From: Pyropia haitanensis
Taxonomy: Eukaryota; Rhodophyta; Bangiophyceae; Bangiales; Bangiaceae
Assembly (NCBI GenBank): GCA_008729055.1
Contig: SDUX01000003.1
Location: 2,035,418-2,099,417 of the forward strand
Direction of reading: 5' to 3'
Length of the DNA: 64,000 nt
Below, one piece after another: positions 9,487 to 21,553 of the stretch. The first letter of the stretch is position 1, and each line of letters opens with the position of its first letter. The position numbers and the translations under genes are program-made. The notes under the pieces were generated by a model, which saw only the letters and a program-made list of their open reading frames with translations, had not been told where the DNA came from and ran no database searches.

Positions 9487-10815
9487 ATGCATCGCCTCTG
9501 CCTTATTGCCCGTCCTTCTGTTACAACGCCCGCAAGGCTGCTTCTTCCTTCTCCCTTCTGTTTCGCCCACGCCCATCTCTCTACCTCGCCGTTTGCGGCC
9601 AAGCCTGTCGAGGCCGGCGACGATTCGCCCGGCCGAAGTGGCAGCGGCAACGACGATGGAAGCCGCGGCGGCGACGGGGTGACGCCTGCACCCTCTCCCA
9701 CCTCGTCGCCACCTCCTCCGCCGGCCGCCTCCTCTCCTCTGGACGACCCGCTGGCCTTCCTCGACGACCTCGGCATTGGCGGCCCGGGCGGCGGCGACGG
9801 CGCTGGCGGGTCGCGCACGCGCCCGCCGCCGCCGCCACCAGGCGCTCCGTCGGTGGGGGCGTCCACATTTGCGGCAGATTCGTGGCCTGCCGTCGGCGGA
9901 AGCTCCCACCGGCGGTGGGACAGCCCCGGCGACGGCGGCGTCGGCGGCGGCGGCTATGGCCGCGGCGGCGACGCGGAGCTGCCCGACGACCCCATGTTTT
10001 CCCAGTCCGCCACGGCCGGCATTCTCGACGGAGAGGTCCGCCGCATGGCCGCCGTCTACCGGCTGGTCAAGGAGCACGCGGCGGCCGCGTCGGGGACGGG
10101 CCCGCCCGTGAACACCGAAACCAACACCCTCCTTGACCCACGGCTGTCGCCCATCCGGTCCCTCCCACGGGTGGCGCCGGCGGTGCTCGCCGAGCTCCGC
10201 CATCAGCTCCCCGCCGAGGACGCGGCGGCGGTGCACGTCTCGTCGAGCGCTCCGTCGACGCCCGCGGCGGGCACGGGGGCGACGGCAGCCCCGCACGACG
10301 GCCGCGCTGCTGCCGAGGCCGCCCTGTGGCGACGCGTCGACGCGTCGACGATGGACCCCAACTCGTTTGCGCGGCTGGTGCGCGCGTCGGCGCTTGCGCC
10401 GGGCGCGGCCGCCGCCGGCAGAGACGTGGGGGGGGCGGCGGGCGCGGCGGGTGCGCCTGGCACGGCGGCGGGTGCGCCTGGCGGCATGGGCGGCGCCGGC
10501 ATGCCGGGCTACCGTGGCGGCGGCGGGCGGTCCAAAGCGGCGTCCAAGGCCGCCGCCCGGGTAGCGTGTCCCCTCTCAGACGCCCGTGGGCGGGTGGAGG
10601 TGGACTACCGACAGGTGGAGCTGCTGCGCGGGTTTGTCAACTCGAGTGGCCGGATCCTCAGCCGCCGCGTCGTTGGGACGACGGCCAAGGCACAGCGGCG
10701 GGTGTCGCGGGCGATCAAGACGGCACGCCAGATGGCGCTGCTGAACCCGACTGCCCAAGTGCCCATTGAGTATTCAGAAGACAGGGGGGGGGCGGGTGGG
10801 TATACTGGGTTGTGA
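9487..10815 (+). CDS. Mitochondrial ribosomal protein bS18m with long N-terminal extension
   Basis: The last 80 or so residues are clear bS18: [40 protein letters not shown] and TARQMALL match the small-subunit protein that contacts 16S-type rRNA and bS6. The start [12 protein letters not shown] begins an Arg/Ser/Ala-rich, acid-free leader of about 40 residues, as expected for a mitochondrial targeting peptide. Between leader and bS18 core lie about 300 Gly/Pro/Ala-rich residues, far longer than the family norm of about 75-200. An upstream in-frame ATG exists, but the leader argues for 9487. A plastid destination is the alternative. No intron is needed. Confidence 0.85.
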   Translation: MHRLCLIARPSVTTPARLLLPSPFCFAHAHLSTSPFAAKPVEAGDDSPGRSGSGNDDGSRGGDGVTPAPSPTSSPPPPPAASSPLDDPLAFLDDLGIGGPGGGDGAGGSRTRPPPPPPGAPSVGASTFAADSWPAVGGSSHRRWDSPGDGGVGGGGYGRGGDAELPDDPMFSQSATAGILDGEVRRMAAVYRLVKEHAAAASGTGPPVNTETNTLLDPRLSPIRSLPRVAPAVLAELRHQLPAEDAAAVHVSSSAPSTPAAGTGATAAPHDGRAAAEAALWRRVDASTMDPNSFARLVRASALAPGAAAAGRDVGGAAGAAGAPGTAAGAPGGMGGAGMPGYRGGGGRSKAASKAAARVACPLSDARGRVEVDYRQVELLRGFVNSSGRILSRRVVGTTAKAQRRVSRAIKTARQMALLNPTAQVPIEYSEDRGGAGGYTGL

Positions 10816-11081
10816 GGCGGTTGCGTGTCGTGTGTGAGTTGTGTAGGGGGAGCTGGGGCGCTGCTGGTGCGGACAGGGTGGGATGTCCTATGATCGCCTC
10901 TTGATTTACTGCTTGCTATACACGCGGCCATGCCAGCCGTGGCCCACCCGCCCGAGTCACACAGGTACGTACCCTGCTGTCCACGGCCAAGCCAATGTGC
11001 CGCGGCTGGCCGGTGGTCCCCACCCGACTAAGTTATTCCCCTACCCTTCTTGTTCCGCTGCACCCCTCACTCCCCGCCCTC
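10816..11081. other. Short convergent intergenic region
   Basis: Separates the 3' end of bS18m from the 3' end of the minus-strand FG-GAP gene. It is less GC-rich than its neighbours and probably holds both 3' UTRs. No further feature is seen. Confidence 0.6.
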
Positions 11082-12824
11082 TCAAACCGCCGTCACGGTG
11101 TACACCGTGTCCATTGGCAGGTCGGTTCGCTCCACAAGCGTCCCGTCGCTCCACTCGACGGTTAGCCGTGTCGCCCGGTTGAGGCGGCCAAGGCCAAAGT
11201 GCACGACCCGCAGGTCGTCGTTGGTGCTGCTGCCGCCCGCCCCCCCCACACGACGCATAAACGTGCGCTCCCCCTTGCCGTCGGCGTCGGTAGCGGTCAG
11301 GTACAGGAGGGCGTTCGTTGGCGCCGCCCGCCGGTTAGGGCTGCGGCCCACCGAGACGAGCAGCCAGTGGGCACCGCCGGCCCACGCGGGGCGGATGGTG
11401 TTGGAAAAGAGGGCCCACTTGCCCACCGGCCCGCGGCTAGCGACCTCGTCGCCCGCGCCAATGAGCAGGTCCAGTCGCCCGTCCCGGTTGTAGTCAAATG
11501 CCTGCACCGAGTCACCCGCCGCGTTGGACACCTGGTTGGCCCCGTGGGCGACGGTAAGCGTGAATTTCGTGTCGGGCCCGTTGGTCAGCAGCACATCCTC
11601 CCGCGCCACGGCGGTATCATTGGCGGGGGCAAGCGCATATGACAGAAACACATCGACGGCGCCGTCGTTGTTGAAGTCGCCCACCGTCACATCGGCATGG
11701 TGGCGCCTCGTGCCGGTAGGCCCGGCATCGGCATCGGAAAGCTTAAAGTACTTGTTGTCGACGTTGAGCAGCAGTACATCCGCGCCCTGGTTCTTAGCCA
11801 GGTAGAGGTCCCAGCGGCCGTCGCCGTTGGCGTCCAGCTCCGCCGCCGACCAGACACTGTTGCCGATGCGCGCTCGGTTGGGCAGCCGCCACATCCACGT
11901 GTCGGTCACGTCTGCAAACTTGAAGTCATCCGTTGCTTCGAAGATGCGGAAGAAGGGGAAGGCAATCACGTCCATCCGGCCGTCGCCATTGAGGTCCGAC
12001 AGGATGGCGCGCTCAACGTTGGCGTTCTCCAGGCCCGTATTGTTCCGTCGCACGTACCGCCCGCCCACGTTCTCATACACCTTTTGGCGGGGTCCCGGCG
12101 CGCCTGCCGGCACCACAAAGTTGAGCAGGATGAGGTCGAGGTCCCCGTCTCCGTCCAGGTCCACCAGTAGCGGCGTGCGGCCGCGGCCGCCCGTGTCCGC
12201 CTCGAGACCCGTTGCCCGCTGCGCCTGCTCCAACCGCCGGCTGGCACCCGACGAGCGCAGCAGCCGCGGCGTGGCGGGCGCGTCCCCGTTGGCGCCCCCC
12301 TGCATCACGACAAAGTCTGACGAGCCAGTCAGGAAGATATCCCCCGCCGTCATCCCGTGCGCGTCAATGAGGAAGTTGAGCGGGTCGGGGGCGCGGGAAA
12401 ACGCTCGCACCGACCTGAGCGCGCGACTGGACGCTGCCGCCGCGTCGGGCGAGGGGGTAGCCGACAGCGACGGGATGGACCCGCGGGTAAACGGCGGTAG
12501 CAGGTCGGAGCCGCGCACAAATCCGCCGCGGCGGTTGTTCCAGTAGAGTTTCAGGTGAGTCTGGTCGTGGTTGTTGAGCACCACGTCGTACCAGCCGTCG
12601 CCGTCCAGGTCCGAGATGAGTGCCCCGCCAAACTTGGTCGACGCGCTCGTCGAGAGACCAGACAAAGCGGTCACGTCCGTCCACTGCGCGTGCGGCGCGT
12701 TGTCAAGCCCCTGCCCAGCCGCGGGGTGAGGGGCGACCACCGCCGCGGTCACCACCGCCAGCAGTACGGCGGCGGCACCCGCCAGAGCCGAAGAGGCCAC
12801 AACCCGCAACCGCAGGGCGTCCAT
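11082..12824 (-). CDS. Secreted FG-GAP/VCBS repeat protein with C-terminal ASPIC/UnbV domain (copy A)
   Basis: 580 residues. The start MDALRLRVVASSALAG opens a classical signal peptide: basic n-region, Ala/Val/Leu core, and AAGQG at the likely cleavage site. The body is a beta-propeller of FG-GAP/VCBS repeats with at least six Ca-binding loops: DLDGDGWYDVV, DLDGDGDLDLI, DLNGDGRMDVI, DANGDGRWDLY, DFNNDGAVDVF and DYNRDGRLDLL. The C-terminus (VGRSPNRRAAPTNALL ... VEWSDGTLVERTDLP) is an ASPIC/UnbV domain, as in CRTAC1. It is probably extracellular and adhesive or matrix-associated. A close paralogue lies at 21554-23311 in opposite orientation. Confidence 0.88.
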   Translation of the reverse strand: MDALRLRVVASSALAGAAAVLLAVVTAAVVAPHPAAGQGLDNAPHAQWTDVTALSGLSTSASTKFGGALISDLDGDGWYDVVLNNHDQTHLKLYWNNRRGGFVRGSDLLPPFTRGSIPSLSATPSPDAAAASSRALRSVRAFSRAPDPLNFLIDAHGMTAGDIFLTGSSDFVVMQGGANGDAPATPRLLRSSGASRRLEQAQRATGLEADTGGRGRTPLLVDLDGDGDLDLILLNFVVPAGAPGPRQKVYENVGGRYVRRNNTGLENANVERAILSDLNGDGRMDVIAFPFFRIFEATDDFKFADVTDTWMWRLPNRARIGNSVWSAAELDANGDGRWDLYLAKNQGADVLLLNVDNKYFKLSDADAGPTGTRRHHADVTVGDFNNDGAVDVFLSYALAPANDTAVAREDVLLTNGPDTKFTLTVAHGANQVSNAAGDSVQAFDYNRDGRLDLLIGAGDEVASRGPVGKWALFSNTIRPAWAGGAHWLLVSVGRSPNRRAAPTNALLYLTATDADGKGERTFMRRVGGAGGSSTNDDLRVVHFGLGRLNRATRLTVEWSDGTLVERTDLPMDTVYTVTAV

Positions 12825-14962
12825 AGTAGGATGGGAGAGAGGTAGCGGGTGGAAAGGAACCGGCAGGCCGGACCACTCGCTGCACCCTGGACTTGCCTTG
12901 AACACTTCGCAGATTGGCGGCAGGGGCGGGGGTGACCACAAGGTGACGACTACTCGAGCTGCTGGTTACTGCAACTGCGGCTGCTTCCTGTTGACTTGTG
13001 TTACGTAGCCAGTCCTCACCGTCACTCCCGTGGTCGCCTTATATGAAGGCTCAGACGGACCACCGCCGGGCGCTTGGCACCTCCCCACCACGCCTCCCCC
13101 CCCTTGCGCACTGCGGCGGGAGCTCGACCCCACGAGGTACCACAGCACGCTGCCCAGCCTGGACAACAGCAGCGCGCGGCGGTCGAGACACCGGTGCACC
13201 TCCGCCACTAGCCCCCAGCCCACCGTTGCCCTCGGCACCGCCCACTGACGCAACGGCCGACACCTCGACTTGGTGCCGTGACAGTCTGTCTCCCCCCGGC
13301 GTCACCCCCCCCTCTTCAGCCCCTCTCCCCCAAGGCCGTCAACAAGCGGGGCGCCCCCCCCACTCTTGCGGCTGCTCCTTCTCGTTGCCACGCCCGCGGC
13401 CACCGGCTGACGCGCCACGTCGCAAGCAGCAGCCTCGGCCTTGGCCAAGCGCGCGTCCGCGGCCCGCGGCACGGAGCGACAAACCCTCGGCCCCGGCCGC
13501 GAGCACCCACACTCACCCTGCCGTCCACAACCCACGCTGGCATTCCCGTTGGGCGACTCGGTGGCGAGGTCCGCCCAAGCCCGCCTCAAGAAGAGCGACA
13601 TGCGGGCGCCGGTGCGCGGAGCGGCGACTCTCAAGGGCGCGCAGGCCCCACGAGAGGAGGCGGTCGCCAACACGGGTGCAGGCTGACGGCAGCGTGCCCC
13701 TACCGGCCGCGGCCACCGACCCCCACCTGTATCGCACACTCCGCACCCGCCCCCTCCCTCTGCCGCGGTCCCGGCCGCTGACAGGCCGGCCGGAAGGCCG
13801 GCGCCCACGCACGGCGGCAGCGGTGATACTCCGCACCCTCCGCGTCGCCGTCAGCCCTCCAGTTGACCCCATTCTCCCCCCCCCCCCCCACCCTCTCCCC
13901 ACCCCCTCACGCGCGCGCGCGTGCCCCCGCTACGGCCATCCCCAGCACGTGTGCACACCAGCGGGCTGTCATCGTGTGCGCACCGTCGCCGCCGCCGTCG
14001 CCGCCGTCGCCGACGCGGGGTGTGAGCGCGCTGACGGCAGCATCTCTACATGGCCACCACGCATCTCCCCACCCGCCCCTCCCTGCCGCGCACGTTACGC
14101 CTCGTTGCGTTGCAGTGGGGGGCGCGGCTCGTGGTCCGTTGGCGCGCCAGGCCGGGGTGCACGCGTGCGGCCGACGCTGGGGAGCGGGGAGCGCGGGGGC
14201 GGAGAGGGGCCGGGGAGGGGGCAAGAGGGGGGGGGGGGAGGGTGGCGTGGGTTGGAGGGGTGGGGCGTGGCCGGCGGGGGGGGAGTGAGGGGGCGGGGGG
14301 GGGAGGGGGGCGGGGCAGGCGGGCCCAGGGGCGAGTAGAGCGTCATCGAGGGGCACGATCACGACCCCCCCCGCCCGACTCTGGCGGCGCGGTGCGCACC
14401 GCGGTGGACAGCGGCGGGGCACGGCGGCACGGCCGTGCAAAACCGAGAGCCCGCGCTGGCCGCCCTGCGGCGGTGCGTTGTGGCAGCAGACTGGGCGGGC
14501 ACCGCCGGCGTCCGCCGCCGGCGCCCGCCGCGGTCACCACCCAAAGTGGGACGCTGCAAGGGGCCACCCCCCGTCAAGGTGCTAGCCACCGCCGCCCCCC
14601 CTCCCTCGACTCACCTCCCACTGCCTCCATAGATGCGGGCAGGGAACGGCGGGCCCGTCCCCCCCCTCCTAATCAGAGTGTGTTTTGGCAGCCGCGTGGG
14701 GGGTGCGCGGACCAACGCGGCAGGGGGAGAGAGGAGGGGGAGGGGAGCCGCCGAGGCGGGCGGCAGACACAAGCAGGCGGTGGGGACACAAGCAAGCGGC
14801 GGCCAGCCCCGTTCCCCCCCCCCGAAACCACCAGGACTGGGGCGGGTGTCAGGTGTCCCAGTCGCGGCACCAGCAGCCGCGCGTCGTCGTCGCGTGGGCA
14901 GCCCCACTGCGACGCGACGGCAGCCCCCCTCCCCACGGGGCCGCCGCCGCCGCCTCCACCGC

Positions 14963-14966
14963 GACC

Positions 14967-15057
<91 letters not shown>
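14963..15057. repeat. (CCG)n microsatellite
   Basis: About 90 bp of nearly perfect CCG triplets with two single-base interruptions. It encodes poly-Pro/Ala/Arg in every frame, which explains the shadow frames there. Confidence 0.95.
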
Positions 15058-16060
15058 TACCTCTGCCCGCCGCGGCGGCGACGCCTTCGCCCGGTCCCCG
15101 ACGCCGTGCCGAAGGCCCCACTGCGCCGGGCGCGTCCTCATGGCCGTGGGTGCGCCCATCCCCGGAGCAGCCGCGGCGGCGGTGGGGTGGAGACCTAAAA
15201 GAGGGGGGGGAAGAGGGGGACAGGGCAAGAGGAAGAGGGGGGAAAGGGGGGGTGGAACAGGGTGGGGAAGGGGGAAAGAGGCGTGGGGGGATGGAACGAA
15301 ATGGGCCGGCAGGGGAGTGGCGGACTGCCCGGGGAGCGGGGGGGGCGTGACAAAATGCCAGGGGAGCGCGGACTGCCAGGGGGAGGTGGGAACCGGAACA
15401 CCAGGCCTGCGTGGGGGGGGCATTGGCAGGGCAGAGTGGGGGCACTGGCAGGGAAGAGCGGGGGGGGGTGGCGCGGCGGCGGGACCGCGGCGAGGCGGAA
15501 GAAAAACGGGGGCGGGACGCGCGGCAGCGGGGGGGGGGGGGGACGCCGCGCCGGCCAACAGGCTGCCGCGTCGCCGGCCCGGCGGCGACCGGCCGCGTCG
15601 AACGCCCGCAGTGACGGCGGCGGCGGTGGCGGGCTGACCGCGCCACGGCTCTGGCGCGGCAGCGGCGCTGACCGCCAAAGGGGAGTGTCTGCAGGCGAGG
15701 GCGGGGGACACTCCGCCCGCGCCCTGCCGCACCCAGGCCCCGCCCCTCCCCCGCCCCCTTCCGCCCCCCCTACCACCCTCAACCCCCCCGCCCTGCGCCT
15801 GCGGCGGCTGCCGCGACGCACCTCCCCCCCCCCATTCACCAGACGGCGCCCCCCCACGGGTGGCCATGGGCGCCAACCCCCGCGCGCGCCGCGACCGCCA
15901 CAGGGGGGGGAGGCGCCCGCGTTTCCCCGGCCGCCCCCACGCCCCCCCATCTCGCCGCCCCCGCGCGTCGTAGTGGAGGCGAGAGAGAGGGCGGGAGGCG
16001 ACCCCGCCGTTGTCGTCGGTGCGCCGCGATACGCGGCGAGAGCGGCCAGCCACCCCCTCG

Positions 16061-16168
16061 CCCGCCGCGCCCGCCGCGCCCGCCGCGCCCGCCGCGCCCG
16101 CCGCGCCCGCCGCGCCCGCCGCGCCCGCCGCGCCCGCCGCGCCCGCCGCGCCCGCCGCGCCCGCCGCC
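16061..16168. repeat. 9-bp tandem repeat, about 12 copies
   Basis: Unit CGCCGCGCC repeated head to tail about 12 times without visible divergence. It is multiple-of-three, so open frames run through it on both strands. Confidence 0.95.
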
Positions 16169-16469
16169 CGCCCGCCCGCTCGCAGACACTGGTCACCCAC
16201 GGACGGCGGCGGCCTCGTTGCGCCGCCCCCCCCCCGCACCGTCAGCGGTGGCACATCGTGGCATAACCCGCGGCGGCGGCCGCGTTTAGCATGACCCCGA
16301 CGCCGCCACCACCTCAGCGGCCGTCGCTGTCGCTGTCATTGTGGGCAGGCCGACGCTTCCAGCTGGAGGTTCGCCGCTGCCACCGCCGCCGCCACACCCG
16401 CCTCCGCCGCCGCCACACCCACCTCCGCCGCCGCCGCCACTGCCGCGGCGCGTCCCACCCCGCATCGCC

Positions 16470-17825
16470 GCCGTTGTGATCGACGTTGTCGTCGTCGTCC
16501 TCAGGCGACGGCTTGGGCGCCCGCAGATAGACGTACAAGCTGCTGCCTGACACCAGCAGAGCCTTCGTCGGGATCAGCACGTTGAGTGTCAAGATAGGAG
16601 TCACCCGCGGGTCCGCCACCGCGGAGGCGTGGCGCCAGCGGCGGCCGACGGACGTGATAAAGCGATCCATAGGGTGCACCGTGACGGGCTGCGCCGTGCG
16701 GGGCAGATGACGCCCGCCACTGCGGCCGCCGACGCCCGCAGGGGCGGCGGGGTGCGGGGACGGCGACGGCCCCGGCGGCTCCCCCAAGAAACAGCCTCAC
16801 ACAAAAGATGTCTCCCACCATTGGTCCGCGCGGGGGATCCACGTCGCGACAATCGCGGCAGGAAGCTTGGCCAGTCGTGCAAGTGGAAAAGACTGAACGA
16901 GGGCGCGACGGTCACGGCGGTGGTGGCCGCACCGGCCGCCCCCACGCCCGGCGCGGCGGCCACCGTTGTCTTGGCCTCGATCAAAGCAGTCCAACTCGGT
17001 GAGCACCGCCATGCCCACACATGCACCAGGCTGAACTGGCTCGTCACCAGCAGCTGTGCCGCGGAACACCCGCTCGCATCATGCGCTGATCGGCGGTGAC
17101 GCCGCCGACGACGCCGCCATCGACGCCGCTCGCCGCCGACAGCCGCCGCGCGTCCCACAGTTGTACCGCTCGCTCGTTGCCCGTCGTGGCGAGCAGACGC
17201 CCGACAGCCGCATGGACCGCCACCGAGCTGACTGGCGGGTCTCGATTGCGCATTCCAGCCGCGACCCGCGCCAGCGGTTGGTCGCCGCGCCCACGGGTCA
17301 ACCGGGAGCACCCCGCCGCGGCCGTCGGCCACGTAAACTCGACGACAGGTCGGCGGCGAGAGCGATAAAGCCGACCGCGTCAGCGGCGACGTACCTCCCG
17401 CGTCCACGGTGGGCTCCGCCGCCGACGCCGCGGCGCGCGTCTCAAGCGCGGCCAGCGACACGTGGCGCAGCGCGCTATCGGCGCCGGCCGAGTATACAAT
17501 GTCGAGGGCCCGCGGTCCGGTCGGGAGCAAGGAGATGGCGACGGCGCCGTGCACCGCCGCCGCGGGCGACATGCCTCCGACGGGCGGGTCGTCATTGTCA
17601 TCGGCGGACGGGTCGGTCCGCCAGAGCAGCGAGAAGCCGGCCACGTCGAGCACGTCGTCGAACCAGATGCCGAGCGCGCCCACCGCGTCGCCGCGCCACG
17701 ACCAGCCGCGTGTGCGCGGGCGGCACGCACAGCGACGCCAGCAATGTTGATAGCATCCGCACGGCGGCGGCGAAAACGCCAGTGCGGCCACCCTGGCGTC
17801 AGCGCTGCCACAGGCGGCCACTCAG
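16470..17825 (-). pseudogene. WD40-repeat protein gene (WDR76/CMR1/DDB2-like), frame-broken
   Basis: WD40 blades appear in order on the minus strand but in different frames. Near 17820 is SADARVAALAFSPPP. Near 17530 is ALDIVYSAGADSALRHVSL. At 17250-17170 are VSSVAVHAAVGRLLATTGN and ERAVQLWDARRL. Near 17050 is AAQLLVTSQFSLVHVWAW. Near 16840 is AIVATWIPRADQWW, and near 16640 is VTVHPMDRFITSVG. The order resembles the WDR76/CMR1/DDB2 chromatin-binding propeller family. The frame changes at roughly 17310, 17070, 16860 and 16790 with no room or clear signals for introns. That suggests a decayed gene or sequencing indels in G/C runs. The N-terminal part upstream of 17825 may continue to about 18500. 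Confidence 0.5.
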
Positions 17826-20800
17826 CTTGGGGGTGTGGCCGACGTGGACCGGGCGGCCAGGTACGTCCGGTTGGTACGCGTGCTGCCCGCTTGCGGCGGC
17901 AGGGGGAGTGGGGGCAGAGGGATCGCGCTCGCACCCCGCCCCCCAGCGCCACCACCGCCGAGAGCGGTGAACCGCACCGCGTCGGATCCGCGGGGAAGGA
18001 CAGGCGCCAGTCGGTACAGGCACGCGGTGCAGAGGTGACCCACAGCGCGGCAGAGGTAGCGCTTTCGGGCGGGGCATTAGCGGCGGGCGCGCCACGGGTC
18101 CGCGTCGCAGTAGGCGCCGCGACCGCCGAGGAAGTTCAAGCGGTCGTCGCTGGTCGGACGGAGCCCCCGGGGGGGGGGCGCCGCCGACGCGGAAGCTACC
18201 GCGTCGACTGCACCACCGCTACCGAACGAGTGGGGGGCGCCGCCGCCACCGCCGCCGCCGCCGCGCCCAGCAGCCGCCGCCGCCGCCGTCGCCGATACGG
18301 CACCAGCCGCCGCGGCAGGGCGCGCCCGCGCCGCGGCGCCCAGAGACCGCCGTGGTGGCCCGGCAGGTGGCAACGACCACAGCTGCAGCCGCAGCGCCGG
18401 CCGCGGCGCCGCCGACCCCTCCGTCACCGCGGTAGGGACAACACCCGTGGTTGGATCGTGCGGCGCGACGGAGGCGCCCCCCTCCCCGTCCCCGATAGCC
18501 ACCCGCCGCTCACTCGACGCGTCAGGCCACCGTCGTATACACTTCCGCTGCTGTCCTTACTGCCACGCTCGAAACCGTCGTGGCAGCGGTCGCTGCCGCT
18601 GTCGCCGACGCCCCTGTCCATGCCACCGCCGTCCGTGTCACTGGGGGGCGCGCCGGCGGCGTCACCACATGTGCCAATCCATGGGAATACACGACGCCAC
18701 CTTGGTGGCGTAAGGCGAGGACAGAGGGGGGCGACGAGGGAGGGGGGGCAGAAGGAAGGAAGGGCAGAGGGTCTGATGGGGAGGCGGGCGGCCGGCGCAC
18801 GGACAAGCGCGGCAGGCATTCCCTGCGAGACTCCGCATGCGCTCATCGGATGCACACTGGTTGTGGTCCTGCCCCTCCCGTGCCTGTTGCCTTCGAGCCG
18901 GAATTGGAATGGCTGTGTGTCATTGATTGGTAATTTATGTCAATTTTCCCGTTTTGGCCGCGCCAGTCCACGTGTCTTTGGGGGCGCTGGTCAGCCAACC
19001 ACAGCGCCCAGACGCGGGGTATTCTGGTCGACTGCTGCGTTTCATTCGCTCGCCGCTCTCGAGAAGCGCGTCCCTGTCCCATCCCGCAGCAGCCGACCGG
19101 CCAAGGCTGTCGTCGTCCGCCCCTCGCACGGGGAGAGCGCAGGCTTGCGGCGGGCAGCAGAGCTCCCGCGCCGCCCACCGCCGTGCAAAGCCAGCCGCCG
19201 TGGCGCAGCGGGGAGCGCGGTTGCGTCTGGCGGTACCGCGGTGGGGCCCGGCCGTGGCGGTTCACCACCCCCACCCCGCCCGCCTGCGTGACGCCGCCGC
19301 GGGTGAGGACGACCCTGCCCGCCGTCTTCCCCCTTCCCAGCTGCCTTCCGCTGCCTCGCCACCGGTGCGTTGCCGGGCCGCCGGAGGACTGACGGCGCGG
19401 GTGGAGGGAGCCGAGGGGGGGACGCCCATGCCTACTAGTAGCCCCGCGCCGTGCGCCACTGCCTCCCCCCTGCCGTAGGCCGTTGCCAGCGAAGGGGGCC
19501 GCGTCCCCGTTCTCCCCCCCCCCCCACGCCCCTTCCCGTTCTTCTGGAGGCCCAGTTCATCGACTGCCGCCGTTGACGCACTTGGATGGGCACCGGCACG
19601 CCACCCACAAGCGCGGCAGCGTGCCGCACCGGGTGGCAGTGCCAGCTCGCAGACCCGCGGGAGGGGGAGGGGGGGGATGGGGGGGCGACTGGCCGCGGCA
19701 ACGTCGGCGGTAGTGGCAGCGGCGGCGGCGGACCGGGGGAGCGTGGTCGACGTGGCGCCCCGCGTCGCCGCGTGCCTGCGTGCCTTCCGTCGCGGCTGGT
19801 GCAGCCTTGGTAGCGGGGAGGGCGGGGGCAGACGCCGTGACCGCTCGGCTATTCCCCTCGCCTGCTCGCCCTCCCCGCCCCTTGCGCGCGCGCGTGTGCG
19901 TGCGTGCGTGCTGGCGAGTCCGTGCGGTTCACTCAACGGCGCGCGGCCCTGACAGGTCCGCGCGGGCCGCGCGGACTGGTGGCGGCCAACTGAGAGAGGA
20001 GAGCGGGGGAAGCGGACGGGAGGTGGGAGGGGGGGGGTTCGGGGAAGGGGGGATGCACGAGCGCGACGCGCCCGCCGCTGTTTGCTGACGCGGGGCGCCG
20101 CCGCCGCCGGCGTCGCTTTGCATCTGCCGCTCCCTCTGCTGCTGCCGACCCCCACGACCCGCCCGCGCGCATGCGCGCGTTTGTGTGTTTGCGAGGTTGC
20201 GGGAGGGAGGGGGAGGGAAGGGATGTGGCGCACCTGGTGCCCGCCCCCGAGCCCCGTTTAGTGTGCGCCCGACACCCGCGGTCTCGCCCCGCCTAACGGT
20301 GCGTGACGGTGCGACGCGGGGACGGTGATGAGAGCGGAGGGAGGGGCCTTTTCGAGGCGGGGGGGGAACGTCAGGTGGGCGTGGGGGCAGCGGCGCCGGC
20401 CGCCGCGTCACTGGGGCGGGTGCGACGGTGGCAGGAGGCGGGGGCGGGCGGGGCATGGCCCCCGCCGGCGCCCTCCCCCACTCCTGCGCGCCACCGCCGC
20501 CACCACTGCGATTGCCATGCAGCTGCGACAGCCGCCCCCGCTGCTGCCGCTGCGGCCGCCGCTGGCTTGCACCCCTCGGGCGACCGCGTCGGGCGGGCTG
20601 GCGGGCGGGGCGACCCGCCGCGGCGGCCCTTGCCACGGGTGTTCATCCCCGTCCTCACTTAGTGGGTGGGGACCAGCCGGCGGCAGCGGAGCCGAGGCTA
20701 CACTCGGTGGGTTGGGCCAAGCCGGCGGCCGGCCGCCTCCTTTGGGTGGGCGGACGCATGCCGGCGGCGGCAACGGACTGGCTCGGTCGGGGGGGAGGTC

Positions 20801-21553
20801 GCGCGCGGCAGCACCAGGCTGGGTTGGGGAGGGTAGCGCGCTGCGCCGATGGGCTGAGTGGTTGGGGGTATCGCGCGGCGGCGGCGGCAGCGGGCAGTGG
20901 TGCCCCGCTGGTAGGGCGCCCCCACCCTGACACTGTGGGGCGTCGGCGGCAGCGCCAGCGGGGTGGAGTGGGGGGGGGGGAACGCGGCGGGACTGCGCGT
21001 GGGGTGGGGGGTGTGGGGGGCTGGGTGGGCGCCGCTCTCCCCGCCCCTGCCCCGCAGTGCCCCGGGTGGATGGCCGCCGCCGCCGCGCCTTTCGGCGCCC
21101 GTCCACCAGGGGCACGCGCCGCGGGGCGGCGGGTGGCGAGTCGGCGGCGGCGGCGGCGGCGGTGGTTGCCGCAGTAGCCGCGGTGGCGGCGGCGGTGGCG
21201 GCAGCGTCGGCGGCGGCGGCGGCGGGGACGGCCGGTACATAGGGGCTCCCCACGATGGGGGGGAGCGGCACCCGCTGCTACGAGCAGGCCTGCGCCGCCG
21301 CCTCCCTGCCCCCCCCTCCCACCGCCCCCCTCCCCGCCGCAGACCCTTGCTGTTGTGGGTGCCCTGCCGCGTGGTGGGTCCGTGCCGCCACCCGCTCGCC
21401 CGCCCGTCCATCCACCCGCCCGCCCGGCGCGGCTGTCCGGTCGGCTGCACGACGGGACGCTGGTGACACCGCCACACACCCCGCGGCAGGCGAGGCAGCG
21501 CGGGGTGGGGGCGGGCGGTGGGGATCGGAGGGGTGGGGCGGGGGGCGGCGGCG
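17826..21553. other. Non-coding stretch upstream of FG-GAP copy B
   Basis: Mostly GC-rich low-complexity DNA with no recognisable gene. A relatively AT-rich island at about 18820-19030 is the only compositional break. Alternating CG and GC-rich minisatellite-like blocks follow to 21500. The promoter of copy B should lie in the last few hundred bases. Confidence 0.5.

Larger units (their letters stand above)
12825..16469. other. Long non-coding GC-rich stretch with microsatellites
   Basis: No protein family is recognisable on either strand. Many long open frames are Pro/Arg/Gly/Ala-rich shadows of low-complexity DNA. It contains a (CCG)n tract (14963-15057), a 9-bp tandem repeat (16061-16168), and G-run clusters around 14220-14330 and 15190-15550. 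The first few hundred bases left of 13250 probably hold the promoter of copy A. Confidence 0.6.
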
